Below are positions 22,425 to 31,680 of a stretch of DNA of 64,000 nt, in pieces. The stretch spans positions 1 to 64,000 of the forward strand of contig JAYWHR010000065.1 of NCBI GenBank assembly GCA_043777675.1, in the 5' to 3' direction. This DNA comes from JANMDU01 sp043777675. GTDB taxonomy: Bacteria > Pseudomonadota > Gammaproteobacteria > Burkholderiales > Burkholderiaceae_C. Numbering within the stretch: position 1 is the stretch's first letter; the number at the start of each line of letters is the position of its first letter. The notes under the pieces were generated by a model. That model was not told where the DNA came from and searched no databases. It saw nothing but the letters and a program-made list of their open reading frames with translations. The position numbers and the translations under genes were made by a program.

Positions 22425-23561
22425 TCAATACGCTTTCCACACCACACGCCTGACATAGTCTGTGTAACTGTGGATGATGCGCAGAATCTTGTCCGACACA
22501 TTGGGAACGCTGTAGTCCGCCACCAAGCGCAGAGATCGTTCGACACCGCGTGACTGAGTGGCCAAGATGGCTAGGCCTTGGCGCACCCTGTCCACCTCCA
22601 AGCCGGTCATCATTACAGCCGCTTCTTCCATGCCCTCTGGCCGCTCGTGCGCCTCGCGCAGGTTTAGCGCAGGGAAGTTTAGGATCGACGACTCTTCGTT
22701 GATCGTTCCACTGTCCGACAGCACAGCTTTGGCATGCATCTGCAGATTTACGTAATCATGAAAGCCAAGAGGCTTCATAAGCCGTATTTGCGGATGAAAT
22801 TTGACGCCTGTTGCATCGATACGCTTTTGGGTACGGGGATGCGTTGACACCACAATAGGCAGTTCATGGTCTTCAGCAACAGCGTTTAACACACCAACCA
22901 ACTTATTAAAGCTCCGATCAGACTCAATGTTTTCCTCACGATGCGCGCTAACTACAAAGTACTGCTCGCCAGTCAAGCCAAGTCGAGCTAGCGCATCAGA
23001 TTCCTTAATTTGCGGCATATAGTGATGCAACACTTCAAACATAGGGCTTCCGGTATTGATCACTTGATCTGGCGGCAAGCCTTCGCGCAATAAATAGTCT
23101 TTCGCTATGCTGCTGTAAGTTAAATTTATATCTGCCGTGTGATCAACAATTCGGCGATTTGTTTCTTCCGGTACACGCTGATCAAAGCAACGGTTGCCAG
23201 CCTCCATGTGAAAGATCGGGATCCTGCGCCGCTTGGCTGGGATGACAGATAAACAGCTGTTGGTGTCCCCAAGCACCAGCATGGCTTCTGGCTGAATCTC
23301 AGCGAGCACTTGGTCTACACCGATGATTAGGTTGCCAATCGTGTGTGCTGCGCTCATAGTATTGATAGCGCTGCCTAGGAAATGGTCAGGCTTGCGAACT
23401 CCCAAATCGTCAAAAAACACCTGGTTGAGCTCATAGTCGTAGTTTTGTCCTGTATGCACCAGCACATGCTCACAGTGCTTGTCGAGTGCCGCAAGGACAC
23501 GCGAGAGCCGGATGATCTCCGGTCGTGTGCCCACCACTGTCATTATCTTGAGCTTTTTCAT
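22425..23561 (-). CDS. wbjD: UDP-N-acetylglucosamine 2-epimerase type enzyme WbjD (FnlC)
   Basis: The 378-aa protein belongs to the UDP-GlcNAc 2-epimerase family (TVVGTRPEIIRLSRVL at the N-terminus, VHTGQNYDYELN, GDTNSCL, MEAGNRCFDQRVPEE, SAHREENIE, DSGTINEESSIL). In the UDP-L-FucNAc pathway WbjD/FnlC carries out the last C2 epimerisation. The family resemblance also fits WecB, but position directly after wbjB and wbjC (ATGA overlap) decides for WbjD. Confidence 0.9.
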   Translation of the reverse strand: MKKLKIMTVVGTRPEIIRLSRVLAALDKHCEHVLVHTGQNYDYELNQVFFDDLGVRKPDHFLGSAINTMSAAHTIGNLIIGVDQVLAEIQPEAMLVLGDTNSCLSVIPAKRRRIPIFHMEAGNRCFDQRVPEETNRRIVDHTADINLTYSSIAKDYLLREGLPPDQVINTGSPMFEVLHHYMPQIKESDALARLGLTGEQYFVVSAHREENIESDRSFNKLVGVLNAVAEDHELPIVVSTHPRTQKRIDATGVKFHPQIRLMKPLGFHDYVNLQMHAKAVLSDSGTINEESSILNFPALNLREAHERPEGMEEAAVMMTGLEVDRVRQGLAILATQSRGVERSLRLVADYSVPNVSDKILRIIHSYTDYVRRVVWKAY

Positions 23562-24682
23562 ACTTTCACTTTCATGGCTACAGTGTCCGGGCGCTGTTGG
23601 TCAAAAACCTCGTTGGCCCAGAGCATCACGATCATTTCGTCGTCTCCTATATTGGTGATGTTGTGCGTCCAGCCAGGGACAGTCTCCACAATCTGTGCTT
23701 CGCCACCGCGTGTCACCAGTTCGTGGGTTTCGCCCGAGAGGATGTGGCGGAACCCGAAATGAGCTGTGCCTTTGAGCACTAAGAATTTTTCGGTCTTGCT
23801 GTGGTGGTAATGCTCGCCGCGGGTCACGCCGGGGTGTGCAGTGAAGTAAGAAAACTGCCCCGCGTCGGCCGTCTTCAGCATCTCGACAAATTCGCCGCGC
23901 TGGTCGGCATGTCGAGGCACGGTGTAGGCGAACGCGGTTGGCGGCAGATAGCTGATGTATGTGCTGTAGAGCGCCCTCAAAAAGCCGGTGCCCACGCGAT
24001 CAGTCAGCAGCGTGTTGCGGCTCGCTGCAAAACCGCGCAAGGTGGCTGCCACCTCAGCCACGGTGGTCGTGTACGCCGGAGCCACCGTGTCAAATGCGTC
24101 GGATGCCTGTGCCTCGCTGTTTGTCGCGGATATGCACGCAACAAAGGCCTGCACCACATCGTCCACGTAAACTAGATTTAACGGAGGTGCTGCTTCGTTC
24201 ACCGAAATTGGTAGACCATAGGCCACGTTGTGGCAGAAGGTTGCAATGGCTGAATTGTAGTTGGGACGAGCCCACTTGCCAAACACATTGGGCAGCCGGA
24301 ACACGTGCACCGGTGCACCAATGGCCGCGCAGTAAGCGCGAACCGTAAACTCGGCAGCGGCTTTGCTACGACCATAGGGGTTGTCTTGCGCAGCTTGGGT
24401 GGATGAAGCCAGCACCACGCGCGCCTTGCGCCCAGCAGCCGACAAGGCATCACAGATCGTCTGTGTCAACTCAGCATTCCCTGTTGTGAACTCGGCTGGG
24501 TCTTTGGGTCGGTTGACACCAGCTAGGTGAAATACGCAGTCTGCCTCTTCCATCGCATGCTGTACATCGTTGGCCGACGAAGCACGGGTGATTTCGGTCA
24601 CTTGGGTGTGCCCGAGCTCGCGAAGGCGTACACGAAGATTCTTGCCAATGAAACCGTCGGCGCCGGTGATCACGATGCGCAT
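23558..24682 (-). CDS. wbjC: UDP-2-acetamido-2,6-dideoxy-hexulose reductase WbjC (FnlB)
   Basis: The 374-aa protein combines an N-terminal SDR domain (IVITGADGFIGKNL, FHLAGVNRP, YGRSKAAAEF) with a C-terminal cupin domain (about 250-370: FSYFTAHPGVTRGEHYHHSK and TEKFLVLKG). This architecture is specific for WbjC/FnlB/CapF, the second enzyme of UDP-L-FucNAc synthesis. The ATG at 24682 is chosen; a TTG three codons earlier overlaps the wbjB stop. It overlaps wbjD by 4 nt. Confidence 0.92.
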   Translation of the reverse strand: MRIVITGADGFIGKNLRVRLRELGHTQVTEITRASSANDVQHAMEEADCVFHLAGVNRPKDPAEFTTGNAELTQTICDALSAAGRKARVVLASSTQAAQDNPYGRSKAAAEFTVRAYCAAIGAPVHVFRLPNVFGKWARPNYNSAIATFCHNVAYGLPISVNEAAPPLNLVYVDDVVQAFVACISATNSEAQASDAFDTVAPAYTTTVAEVAATLRGFAASRNTLLTDRVGTGFLRALYSTYISYLPPTAFAYTVPRHADQRGEFVEMLKTADAGQFSYFTAHPGVTRGEHYHHSKTEKFLVLKGTAHFGFRHILSGETHELVTRGGEAQIVETVPGWTHNITNIGDDEMIVMLWANEVFDQQRPDTVAMKVKV

Positions 24683-24687
24683 GGGGT

Positions 24688-25743
24688 TCAATCCTCGGCG
24701 GTGGCGTAGTCGCCTCGGGCAATATTTTGTATGAAATCCAGCTTGAGCAACAGCCGCTTCATGCCCGTGACATCCAGCCGCGTGGTGTTGTGTGAGTTGT
24801 AGTCTTCGCCATGTGTGCTCTGGGTGATGCGGGCCTCGCCTTGGTCAACGAACTTGGCGTAGTTCAAGTCACGCCCGTCTGGCGGCACGCGGAAATAGTC
24901 GCCCAAATCTTCAGCGCATGCCATGTCTTCCCTGCTGAGCAACGCCTCATACAGCTTTTCGCCATGCCGCGTGCCAATCGCACGCACCTCGTGACCCGGT
25001 TTGCCCATCACCGCCAGAATGGCCTCAGTTAGCACAGCCACCGTAGCTGCGGGTGCCTTTTGAATGAACATATCGCCGTTTTTGCCGTGCTCAAAAGCGT
25101 AGAGCACCAAATCCACCGCGTCGTCCAGCGTCATCATAAATCGCGTCATAGCGGGGTCGGTGACGGTGATAGCCTTACCGCCCTGCACCTGTTTGACGAA
25201 TAGCGGAATGACCGAACCGCGCGAAGCCATCACATTGCCGTAGCGCGTGCCACAGATTACGGTGGGGGTGCCCTCTAGGTTGCGGCTAGCCGCCACCATC
25301 ACCTTTTCCATCATGGCCTTGCTGATGCCCATGGCGTTGATCGGATAGACGGCTTTGTCGGTGCTCAAGCAAACGACCCGCTTCACCCCCGCGGAAATAG
25401 CCGCTTCCAACACATTCTCGGTGCCCATTACATTGGTGCGCACCGCCTCCATGGGGTGGAACTCACAAGAGGGCACCTGCTTCAATGCGGCGGCGTGGAA
25501 AACATAGTCCACACCGCGCATGGCAGTGCCTATGCTTCGCTCGTCACGCACATCACCAATGTAGAACTTCAGCTTGGGATGTTTGTAGCGCTTACGCATG
25601 TCATCCTGCTTCTTCTCATCTCGACTGAAAATGCGGATCTCACCGATGCTGGATTGCAAGAAACGACGAAGCACAGCGTTACCGAATGAACCGGTGCCAC
25701 CAGTAATTAATAGGACGCGACCTTCAAATGTGCTGGAAATCAT
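24688..25743 (-). CDS. wbjB: UDP-GlcNAc 4,6-dehydratase/5-epimerase WbjB (FnlA/CapE)
   Basis: The 351-aa protein starts the UDP-L-FucNAc branch from UDP-GlcNAc. It has the Rossmann motif TGGTGSFGNAVL (about 15-26), SRDEKKQDDMR, VFHAAALKQVPSCEFHP, the active-site region LSTDKAVYPINAMGISKAMME and GTRYGNVMASRGSVIP. It is followed at once by wbjC and wbjD and separated by 9 bp from the methyltransferase gene upstream. Confidence 0.93.
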   Translation of the reverse strand: MISSTFEGRVLLITGGTGSFGNAVLRRFLQSSIGEIRIFSRDEKKQDDMRKRYKHPKLKFYIGDVRDERSIGTAMRGVDYVFHAAALKQVPSCEFHPMEAVRTNVMGTENVLEAAISAGVKRVVCLSTDKAVYPINAMGISKAMMEKVMVAASRNLEGTPTVICGTRYGNVMASRGSVIPLFVKQVQGGKAITVTDPAMTRFMMTLDDAVDLVLYAFEHGKNGDMFIQKAPAATVAVLTEAILAVMGKPGHEVRAIGTRHGEKLYEALLSREDMACAEDLGDYFRVPPDGRDLNYAKFVDQGEARITQSTHGEDYNSHNTTRLDVTGMKRLLLKLDFIQNIARGDYATAED

Positions 25744-25752
25744 GAAACTCTC

Positions 25753-26466
25753 TTAGTGGTTGGATTTGAAAACGCCAACGTAGGATTCACCCGCAGACCA
25801 GCGAAGGGAACCAAAAGCAAACAGCAAAAACCAATTGACCAAACCCAAGGGCAACTTGTTTAGCAAGGGAATGCCAGAAAAGAAGGTGCTGCCTGAATAT
25901 AGCGAGTTAAATCCATGCGATGTAATCAGAGTATCCCAGTCCTGTTTGTGCTTAAGTGACACATGGTCATCGCGGTAGCCATGCCACCCCTCTTTCATGA
26001 GCCGCGCACCCAAACCGGACAGATTCGGCGTTGTTACAAGGAAGATTCCACCGGGCTTTAGGTGCGCCTTAACTTTATCTAGCATGGCAGCCGGATTGTA
26101 CAAATGCTCAATAACCTGAAAAGATACGATCAAATCGTATTTGCCTTTACCGAGATCGAAATTCTCGGCATTTCCTTGGCGCAGATTTGCTTGGGGTGCA
26201 CGTGAAGCGGTTTCTTGCAAGAGCCGTTCGTCGTATTCCAGTCCGGTAAACCGGCTGTTTGCAAAGTTCTCGCTGGCAAATTCTAGGAAAAATCCTGACC
26301 CCGTGCCGACTTCAAGAATTTCAAGTGGCTGTGTTCGGTCGAGGTTCTTATTTAAGAGTCTGAAAGCAAAAGCATAAGTGAGCCTGCGTTTGAATCGGTA
26401 AAGGCCGCCTCGTTTCTCAATATAAGGTGATGGAATATCACTTTTAACAGAGATTTTTTCATTCAT
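25753..26466 (-). CDS. SAM-dependent methyltransferase in the polysaccharide cluster
   Basis: The 237-aa class I methyltransferase has motif I EILEVGTGSGFFLEFA (about 48-63), an acidic end of strand 2 in GLEYDERL, and DLIVSFQVIEHLYNPAAML (motif IV region). The C-terminus is hydrophobic (about 205-225) and may contact the membrane. It probably modifies a sugar or the growing glycan; the substrate is unknown. The start ATG overlaps the upstream glycosyltransferase stop (ATGA). Confidence 0.82.
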   Translation of the reverse strand: MNEKISVKSDIPSPYIEKRGGLYRFKRRLTYAFAFRLLNKNLDRTQPLEILEVGTGSGFFLEFASENFANSRFTGLEYDERLLQETASRAPQANLRQGNAENFDLGKGKYDLIVSFQVIEHLYNPAAMLDKVKAHLKPGGIFLVTTPNLSGLGARLMKEGWHGYRDDHVSLKHKQDWDTLITSHGFNSLYSGSTFFSGIPLLNKLPLGLVNWFLLFAFGSLRWSAGESYVGVFKSNH

Positions 26467-27530
26467 TTTTTTTCCGATACGAAATTCATAAACGATTTTG
26501 AAAGGGCACGGTAATCGAAATTATCTAAGTAGTAGCTTCGGCAGTTCTGGGATAAGGTCGCCCATGAAGCCTCAAGTTTGGTAGCAGCTTGCAGAAATTC
26601 GTCTAGTGCGTAGCTATCAGAGATCAAGACGCCATGAACGCCATTCTCAAAGTATTCACTCTGGTTGCAGGTCGATACTAAAACAGGCGTACCGAACATG
26701 TATGCCTTTGGCAGCACTCCGCTTTGCATGGAGCGCTTGTATGCATTCCAAACCACGAAGCTCTGTGCATAAAAGCGGTTGATCTGGCTGTTTGTCATGG
26801 GGTTGCCAGACTGTAAGACGAGGCGACCTGAAGACACGCACTGATCAATAGCAGCACGGTGCTTTAAAGGTATCTGGCTGCGAGTCGCAATCAGGAAGCG
26901 CAGCGGGGACAGCGCCTGGTCTGCAATGCAAGCTTGCATTAGGCGGACGAATTCGTCAAAGGCGTGATCTTCGGCAATAGTGCCGATGTAGGAAACAAAA
27001 TCTCTAGTGTAGCTCTGCGTTTCAGGCCCGCTTTCGTCGGCAAACATGAGGTTAATCTTGGCGTAACGGCGCGGCTGGAGTCGTGCGGCTGGAATGGCCT
27101 CAAAAGCGCGCGTCGAAGGTAGGATGATCTTGTCAGACAGCGCACAAATAACTCGACTCACCATGGAAATAACGGTGACTCGCACCGTCTTGAACCAACT
27201 GAAGCCGCCCGCCCGATAGGATGAAAAAGACGTAAATGGCTCATGATAGACGTAGACCGTCGTTGCTCGGGCGAATAACTTGACAAACAGCAGGTTGAAA
27301 ATTACTGAAATACTGGCGTACCAAACGATGAATAGATCGCCTTTGCCAAGCGCTATAAAGCTCGAGAGATCCGCCTCTCTGCCCTTCATGGCGCAATCGG
27401 CAAACAACAAAAATCTTTTGTGCACGCAGAATCTCACGTCGAACCCATGCTCTTCAAGCAACTTGGAATTGGCTTCCATGTGGGAGATGTGTCCCGGATT
27501 GAAGCGCTTGGATGCTAGGATTGATTTCAT
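26463..27530 (-). CDS. glycosyltransferase (GT-B fold, family 4-like)
   Basis: The 355-aa protein starts MKSILASKRFNPGHISHMEA, a GT4-type N-terminal domain, and has VSYIGTIAEDHAFDEFVRLM, RLVLQSGNPMTNSQINRFYA and a C-terminal SVLPKAYMFGTPVLVST-like segment typical of the donor-binding domain. The frame runs further upstream into wzy, but the ATG at 27530 gives the proper first strand. It lies between wzy and a methyltransferase with which it overlaps by 4 nt. The sugar transferred is unknown. Confidence 0.72.
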   Translation of the reverse strand: MKSILASKRFNPGHISHMEANSKLLEEHGFDVRFCVHKRFLLFADCAMKGREADLSSFIALGKGDLFIVWYASISVIFNLLFVKLFARATTVYVYHEPFTSFSSYRAGGFSWFKTVRVTVISMVSRVICALSDKIILPSTRAFEAIPAARLQPRRYAKINLMFADESGPETQSYTRDFVSYIGTIAEDHAFDEFVRLMQACIADQALSPLRFLIATRSQIPLKHRAAIDQCVSSGRLVLQSGNPMTNSQINRFYAQSFVVWNAYKRSMQSGVLPKAYMFGTPVLVSTCNQSEYFENGVHGVLISDSYALDEFLQAATKLEASWATLSQNCRSYYLDNFDYRALSKSFMNFVSEKK

Positions 27531-27553
27531 AGATGGACACTGAGTGCGGATTC

Positions 27554-28771
27554 TCAGAGTGTCGCCAAAGTACGTTTTGGAGTTGAAGTGGTGTGACGAC
27601 AATAGTGTGTGATGGCCGCTACAAGCCCTAGCGGAAGTATGCCGTTGGTAGAGAATAAATAAGGGTTTATTGCTGCGTTGATCAAATAAATGGAAAACCC
27701 TGGGTAAATCCACTGCAAGTCAGAGCGCAGATTTTTTGTTGCTCTAACTAACATAAATAGGGTACCAATAAGTAGTGAGGCGAGGACGATTCCAAAAACA
27801 CGTATCAACTCAATGTAGGTGAGTTCTGTTTTACTAGCCTTCTCTTCCATGGCTATCATATCTCTTAGTGGTGGTGACCATTCATGAGCATTAAATCCCT
27901 GACCAAACAACAAGACTTGGGGGGCTGAAAATATCTCGCCATACCCATGCAGTAGCGATACCTTCATCGAGTTACTTGTTTCAGAGGTGGAAAAGAAAGA
28001 ACTTAGTAGAGCGCTGACTTCTTCTGAACCAAGTCCTATGGCTGTTAACAATGTGGCGAGTAGGGCAATGCCTTTAACGGCAGCTCTTGGAGTGCTTAGC
28101 AGGACCATGTAAAACGGAGCAAATGCTAGTGCAATCAGTATGTGCGCTCGTGTCCCGGTTAACGCGAAAGAAAAGGCTGTTGCTGAAAAGATAAGAAAAC
28201 TCAGGACATTTTTCTTTTGTCTAAACTTGCCAAAATCATAGGCCATCAAGAGGATCAACAAGGGCGATGCCAGAAAATAGATGTATGGGAATGTGATATT
28301 CGAGTACTCTCGATAGCTAAAAAGTGCAACGTTTCTTTCGCCGAAAAATCCAAGCCAACCGTCGAAGGAAAATATCTGTGCTACATATCCTGCAAAAACG
28401 AGGAGCGACAGCAGTCTAGTTGAAAGTACGAGCGATCTAATTCCGAACTCGCACATGCGTAGATTACGATAGAGTAGTGATGTGAGCATCAGTACGCCAG
28501 CCGCCAAGTAAGATGTGTCTATAAATTCACCGCCGTTCGCTCGAAACGAATACATGAAAAGTCCGTAAATTGGAAGCACGCCCGCTAGTAACAATATCAG
28601 TAACCCACGATATGATCTGTCTAACTGCTTTAACGAGCCTGTCCATAATAGCCACAGCAAGCATGCGCATGCTGTCGCAAGAGCTAAATATCTGATCCCA
28701 AACGTGAGTCCAATAGGATCAACTATGGCCCCAAACCATAGTAATGCTATTGCAGATTTCGCTAGTAGCAT
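27554..28771 (-). CDS. wzy: O-antigen/polysaccharide polymerase (Wzy-like)
   Basis: The 405-aa protein is almost entirely hydrophobic with about ten to twelve predicted membrane helices and a larger loop around residues 265-330, the topology of Wzy/O-antigen ligase family proteins (ALTGTRAHILIAL resembles the family signature). Wzy polymerises repeat units on undecaprenyl diphosphate in the periplasm. No other polymerase is seen in the cluster and a Wzx flippase is present, which supports the call. The sequence is visibly more A/T-rich than the flanking housekeeping genes. WaaL cannot be excluded from sequence alone. Confidence 0.78.
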   Translation of the reverse strand: MLLAKSAIALLWFGAIVDPIGLTFGIRYLALATACACLLWLLWTGSLKQLDRSYRGLLILLLAGVLPIYGLFMYSFRANGGEFIDTSYLAAGVLMLTSLLYRNLRMCEFGIRSLVLSTRLLSLLVFAGYVAQIFSFDGWLGFFGERNVALFSYREYSNITFPYIYFLASPLLILLMAYDFGKFRQKKNVLSFLIFSATAFSFALTGTRAHILIALAFAPFYMVLLSTPRAAVKGIALLATLLTAIGLGSEEVSALLSSFFSTSETSNSMKVSLLHGYGEIFSAPQVLLFGQGFNAHEWSPPLRDMIAMEEKASKTELTYIELIRVFGIVLASLLIGTLFMLVRATKNLRSDLQWIYPGFSIYLINAAINPYLFSTNGILPLGLVAAITHYCRHTTSTPKRTLATL

Positions 28772-28905
28772 GGTTAATTTGGTGCAATTAAATTCGAATT
28801 AGAATAAACGATTAAGCGGTTGTGAGTGGCATTGGAATGCACTAAATCGGTATTAAAAGAAAAATCTTGCATGCTTAAATCTTCTGCGGCGCATTTGAAT
28901 TGTGG

Positions 28906-29550
28906 TTAGGGTTTGATAGCTCTTGTAATATATTGGACTGCAAGAAACTGTTCCATTAAACCGAAAGTGAGTCGGTTAAGCAAAGCGGATCTGCTGTTTC
29001 CTTCAACATTGGTTGGATTGCACTGCACAACCTTCAAGCCAGCTTCTTCGATCAATCTAATCATGCTCTTTTTAGTGAAAAATCTGAGGTGGGTTTTATC
29101 GAGAACGCCTGATTCTTTATACTCGAATTCACCCCTTAGGAGCTGTACGACGAGAGAGTGGTTGCGGGCGTTGGGTATGGAGGTTATGACAGTCCCACGT
29201 GCGCATAAATTGTCTTTGACTAAGCAATTTAGGGTCGCCCATGGATCCTTTAAGTGCTCCAAGACATCCAAAAGTAATATGAGATCAAATTGTCCAAGCG
29301 TTGACCGGGATTCATTCCGTTCAATATCCAGATTCCTTACTACATCCACTCTTTTCGAAGCGACTTCTGCAGCTCTTTCAGATAACTCAATGCCTACGGT
29401 GATCGAATCTGGAAACTTGGATTTTATGATGCTCAATGTCGCACCTGAGCCGCAGCCTACTTCCAAAACTCGATGGATTTTTTCTGGGAGTAGTTGAATG
29501 ATGTCCTCTCGGGGGTTTGAAAAATAACTGGGCTGCTTTTCTTCGTACAT
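28906..29550 (-). CDS. SAM-dependent methyltransferase, second in the polysaccharide cluster
   Basis: The 214-aa class I methyltransferase shows RVLEVGCGSGATLSII (about 27-42), VGIELSERAAEVA, FDLILLLDVLEHLKDPWATL and a downstream SIPNARN. It matches WcaA/UbiG-like sugar methyltransferases in polysaccharide loci. It has its own 134-bp gap before wzy and 79 bp after the upstream glycosyltransferase, so it is less tightly coupled than its neighbours. The region is A/T-rich. Confidence 0.8.
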   Translation of the reverse strand: MYEEKQPSYFSNPREDIIQLLPEKIHRVLEVGCGSGATLSIIKSKFPDSITVGIELSERAAEVASKRVDVVRNLDIERNESRSTLGQFDLILLLDVLEHLKDPWATLNCLVKDNLCARGTVITSIPNARNHSLVVQLLRGEFEYKESGVLDKTHLRFFTKKSMIRLIEEAGLKVVQCNPTNVEGNSRSALLNRLTFGLMEQFLAVQYITRAIKP

Positions 29551-29629
29551 TTTCGTCCTTTAGCTAAAATGATTTAGTTATTGTTGGTTGTGAATTGGGC
29601 TACTGACTATTTATTTGATCGCCGTCTAG

Positions 29630-30874
29630 TCAGATGTTCCAGTATTTATGGTCTTTTCTGTAGACGGACAAAAAAACCATTAGTTTCGAGAGATCATAGA
29701 AGCGATTGGGTCCAAATGCGCGCAGGAAGATACGCATCATCCAGTAAATAAATCCAAGAATCCTTTGGTTGCCATTGGCTTCCTTGAGTCCGGGATAGCT
29801 GTAGCGTTGTTGCGTTTTTCGCATGACAAGCCCGTTTTTGCGGGCAAAGTTTCCGACGACCTCAGTCGAATTAAATGGGTCTGCATGTGCAGGCAACTTT
29901 CGCCTGACGCTGGCGTATGCGCGTCTTAGTGTGGGTGAAATGTAGCTGCCATCACTCATATAGTCAAACGAATACGGCAATCGCTTGATTGTGCTCTCGT
30001 GGAACTTGAGCTTCTGCGAGTAATCCTTGCCGAGCTGTTCAAGCAATTCGTATCGCTTACCAGTTTCGTTGCTGGCTCTTTTGTTTAGGTACTGCGGATC
30101 GGTGTGATCGAAGTTGCTGAAATGGAAGAAGATTAGCGGGTGAACGTGGTTGACCATGTATTGCTCGCCATTTTTGCTGGTTAGCGTTCTTTCGAAGGTG
30201 TTCCACGGTGCTGCGTTATAGCCAGGATTGAACGATATCTTTAGGAAGTCAAAAAAGCATGGCGCAATAGATACCCATTTTTGGTCGGTTGACAAACCAA
30301 ACTGGCTTTCCATAAAGCAAAAGTCAATGCAACGCCTGTTCCACCAATTGAGGAAGTAAGCGGCCTCAGAACTCTTCGTGACAGCAAAAAAACCAAGATT
30401 GAACGATCCAAAACGCATCATTGCTAAGTCGGACTCACCTTCTGTGTCTGGTTGGGGTTTGATGTAGTGCGGTGTCAGGACTACAGGAGACACATCTAAA
30501 TCTTTTAGGATCGGGTCTAAGGCACTGTACACGGCAGTATCTGGATCGAGAAAAATAACTCGCCTGTGTTTTTCCAATAGCTTTAAGGCGATAAATGGTT
30601 TGAGGCTTGTACTGAATTCGATGATGTCGTAGATGAAAGCGAGTTGCTTCCATTCGGGCACGCCTAAATCCTCAAGCCAGGTAATGTCCACCGTCTCTGG
30701 ATGAGGGCTAAGTTCCTGTTTCCTGTCGAAGAGGATAACGTTTAGTCGCGTAGCGTTGTGTTCCCTCAGTGAATCAGCCAGCACGAGCGCTTTGGGCAGA
30801 TAAGCGATATTGCAAACTGTAAATACGGCTAGGTCAACGTGGACGGGTTGAATCGCTTGAGAATTAAATTCCAT
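29630..30874 (-). CDS. glycosyltransferase (GT-A fold, family 8-like)
   Basis: The 414-aa protein has DLAVFTVCNIAYLPKALVLA at the N-terminus and a metal-binding DxD in RRVIFLDPDTAVYSAL (about residues 90-105), followed by MMRFGSFNLGFFAV and QKWVSIAPCFF, all in the order of GT8-type retaining transferases. The C-terminal 130 residues are basic and not recognised. The start overlaps the stop of the preceding GT2 gene as TAATG. Sugar and acceptor are unknown. Confidence 0.7.
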   Translation of the reverse strand: MEFNSQAIQPVHVDLAVFTVCNIAYLPKALVLADSLREHNATRLNVILFDRKQELSPHPETVDITWLEDLGVPEWKQLAFIYDIIEFSTSLKPFIALKLLEKHRRVIFLDPDTAVYSALDPILKDLDVSPVVLTPHYIKPQPDTEGESDLAMMRFGSFNLGFFAVTKSSEAAYFLNWWNRRCIDFCFMESQFGLSTDQKWVSIAPCFFDFLKISFNPGYNAAPWNTFERTLTSKNGEQYMVNHVHPLIFFHFSNFDHTDPQYLNKRASNETGKRYELLEQLGKDYSQKLKFHESTIKRLPYSFDYMSDGSYISPTLRRAYASVRRKLPAHADPFNSTEVVGNFARKNGLVMRKTQQRYSYPGLKEANGNQRILGFIYWMMRIFLRAFGPNRFYDLSKLMVFLSVYRKDHKYWNI

Positions 30875-31680
30875 TATTTGCCTTGAATGAGCCGGGCTGT
30901 CAATTGCCCGAAAATATAGAGCACCATACTCCTAGTCAGTGTGTAGGTGTCGCTGAGTTGATTTTCAAAAATGCCGCCAACAATCAGTTTTAGATAAGCA
31001 CCCAAAGCATCTTTGATGCGCGTGGCCGAATAGCGTCGTACTAGTAGCGTTTTTCCGAAGAGCTTAAGTGCCTTATCGGGCTGTTCGCTAGTGTGGTCAA
31101 AATCAGGCGTGTTATTAACTAGGCCAATCCTAAATCCGCAACGCCTTGCTCTGACACAGAATTCATAATCCACGCAGTCCACGAAGTATCTTTCATTATG
31201 CCACCCAATCTGTTGGAGCGCATTGAGATTGAATAGGCTGCCGCTGCTAATAGCTAAGCGTACTTCCTGCACGGATTCGGCGGCAGCCGGGTGTCCACTG
31301 AAGACCAGTGCGGCGTATTGCTGCTGAGCGTCTGCTGGTATAGATTGAGGAAAGGTTTGGATGAACTCGAGAGTCTGGCCGCTGATGCCAGTGTCTTGAT
31401 CCAGAAACAGGAGGCGTTGAAAGCCGTACGCATAAGCGGTAGCACAAAGGGTGGACAGCGAATACCCGATGCCAACATTTTTGCCTGCGGTGAGGTAGAC
31501 GATGTTCGAGTTCTCTTGCAAGGCGCGGCTGTGTTCGGTGTCAAAGGGTGAGTTGTCAAAGACATAAATACGGAAGCCAAGGGCGATCATTAGGTTGACT
31601 CTTTTGAGCAAGCTTTCTTGCGGATAAAAGAGTACCAGCCCAATGGCGTAGCTTGAGCGTGCGGGCCACTGTGAATTCAT
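30874..31680 (-). CDS. glycosyltransferase family 2, rhamnosyltransferase-like
   Basis: The 268-aa GT2 protein has IGLVLFYPQESLLKRVNLMI, a FDNSPFD strand, GKNVGIGYSLSTLC (nucleotide contact) and the metal-binding LLFLDQDTGI (about residue 90), then a conserved VDCVDYEFCVRARRCGF acceptor region. The DQDT form is common in rhamnosyltransferases, which fits a dTDP-rhamnose donor from the rfb genes. ATGA overlap with wzx upstream, TAATG with the next transferase. Confidence 0.8.
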   Translation of the reverse strand: MNSQWPARSSYAIGLVLFYPQESLLKRVNLMIALGFRIYVFDNSPFDTEHSRALQENSNIVYLTAGKNVGIGYSLSTLCATAYAYGFQRLLFLDQDTGISGQTLEFIQTFPQSIPADAQQQYAALVFSGHPAAAESVQEVRLAISSGSLFNLNALQQIGWHNERYFVDCVDYEFCVRARRCGFRIGLVNNTPDFDHTSEQPDKALKLFGKTLLVRRYSATRIKDALGAYLKLIVGGIFENQLSDTYTLTRSMVLYIFGQLTARLIQGK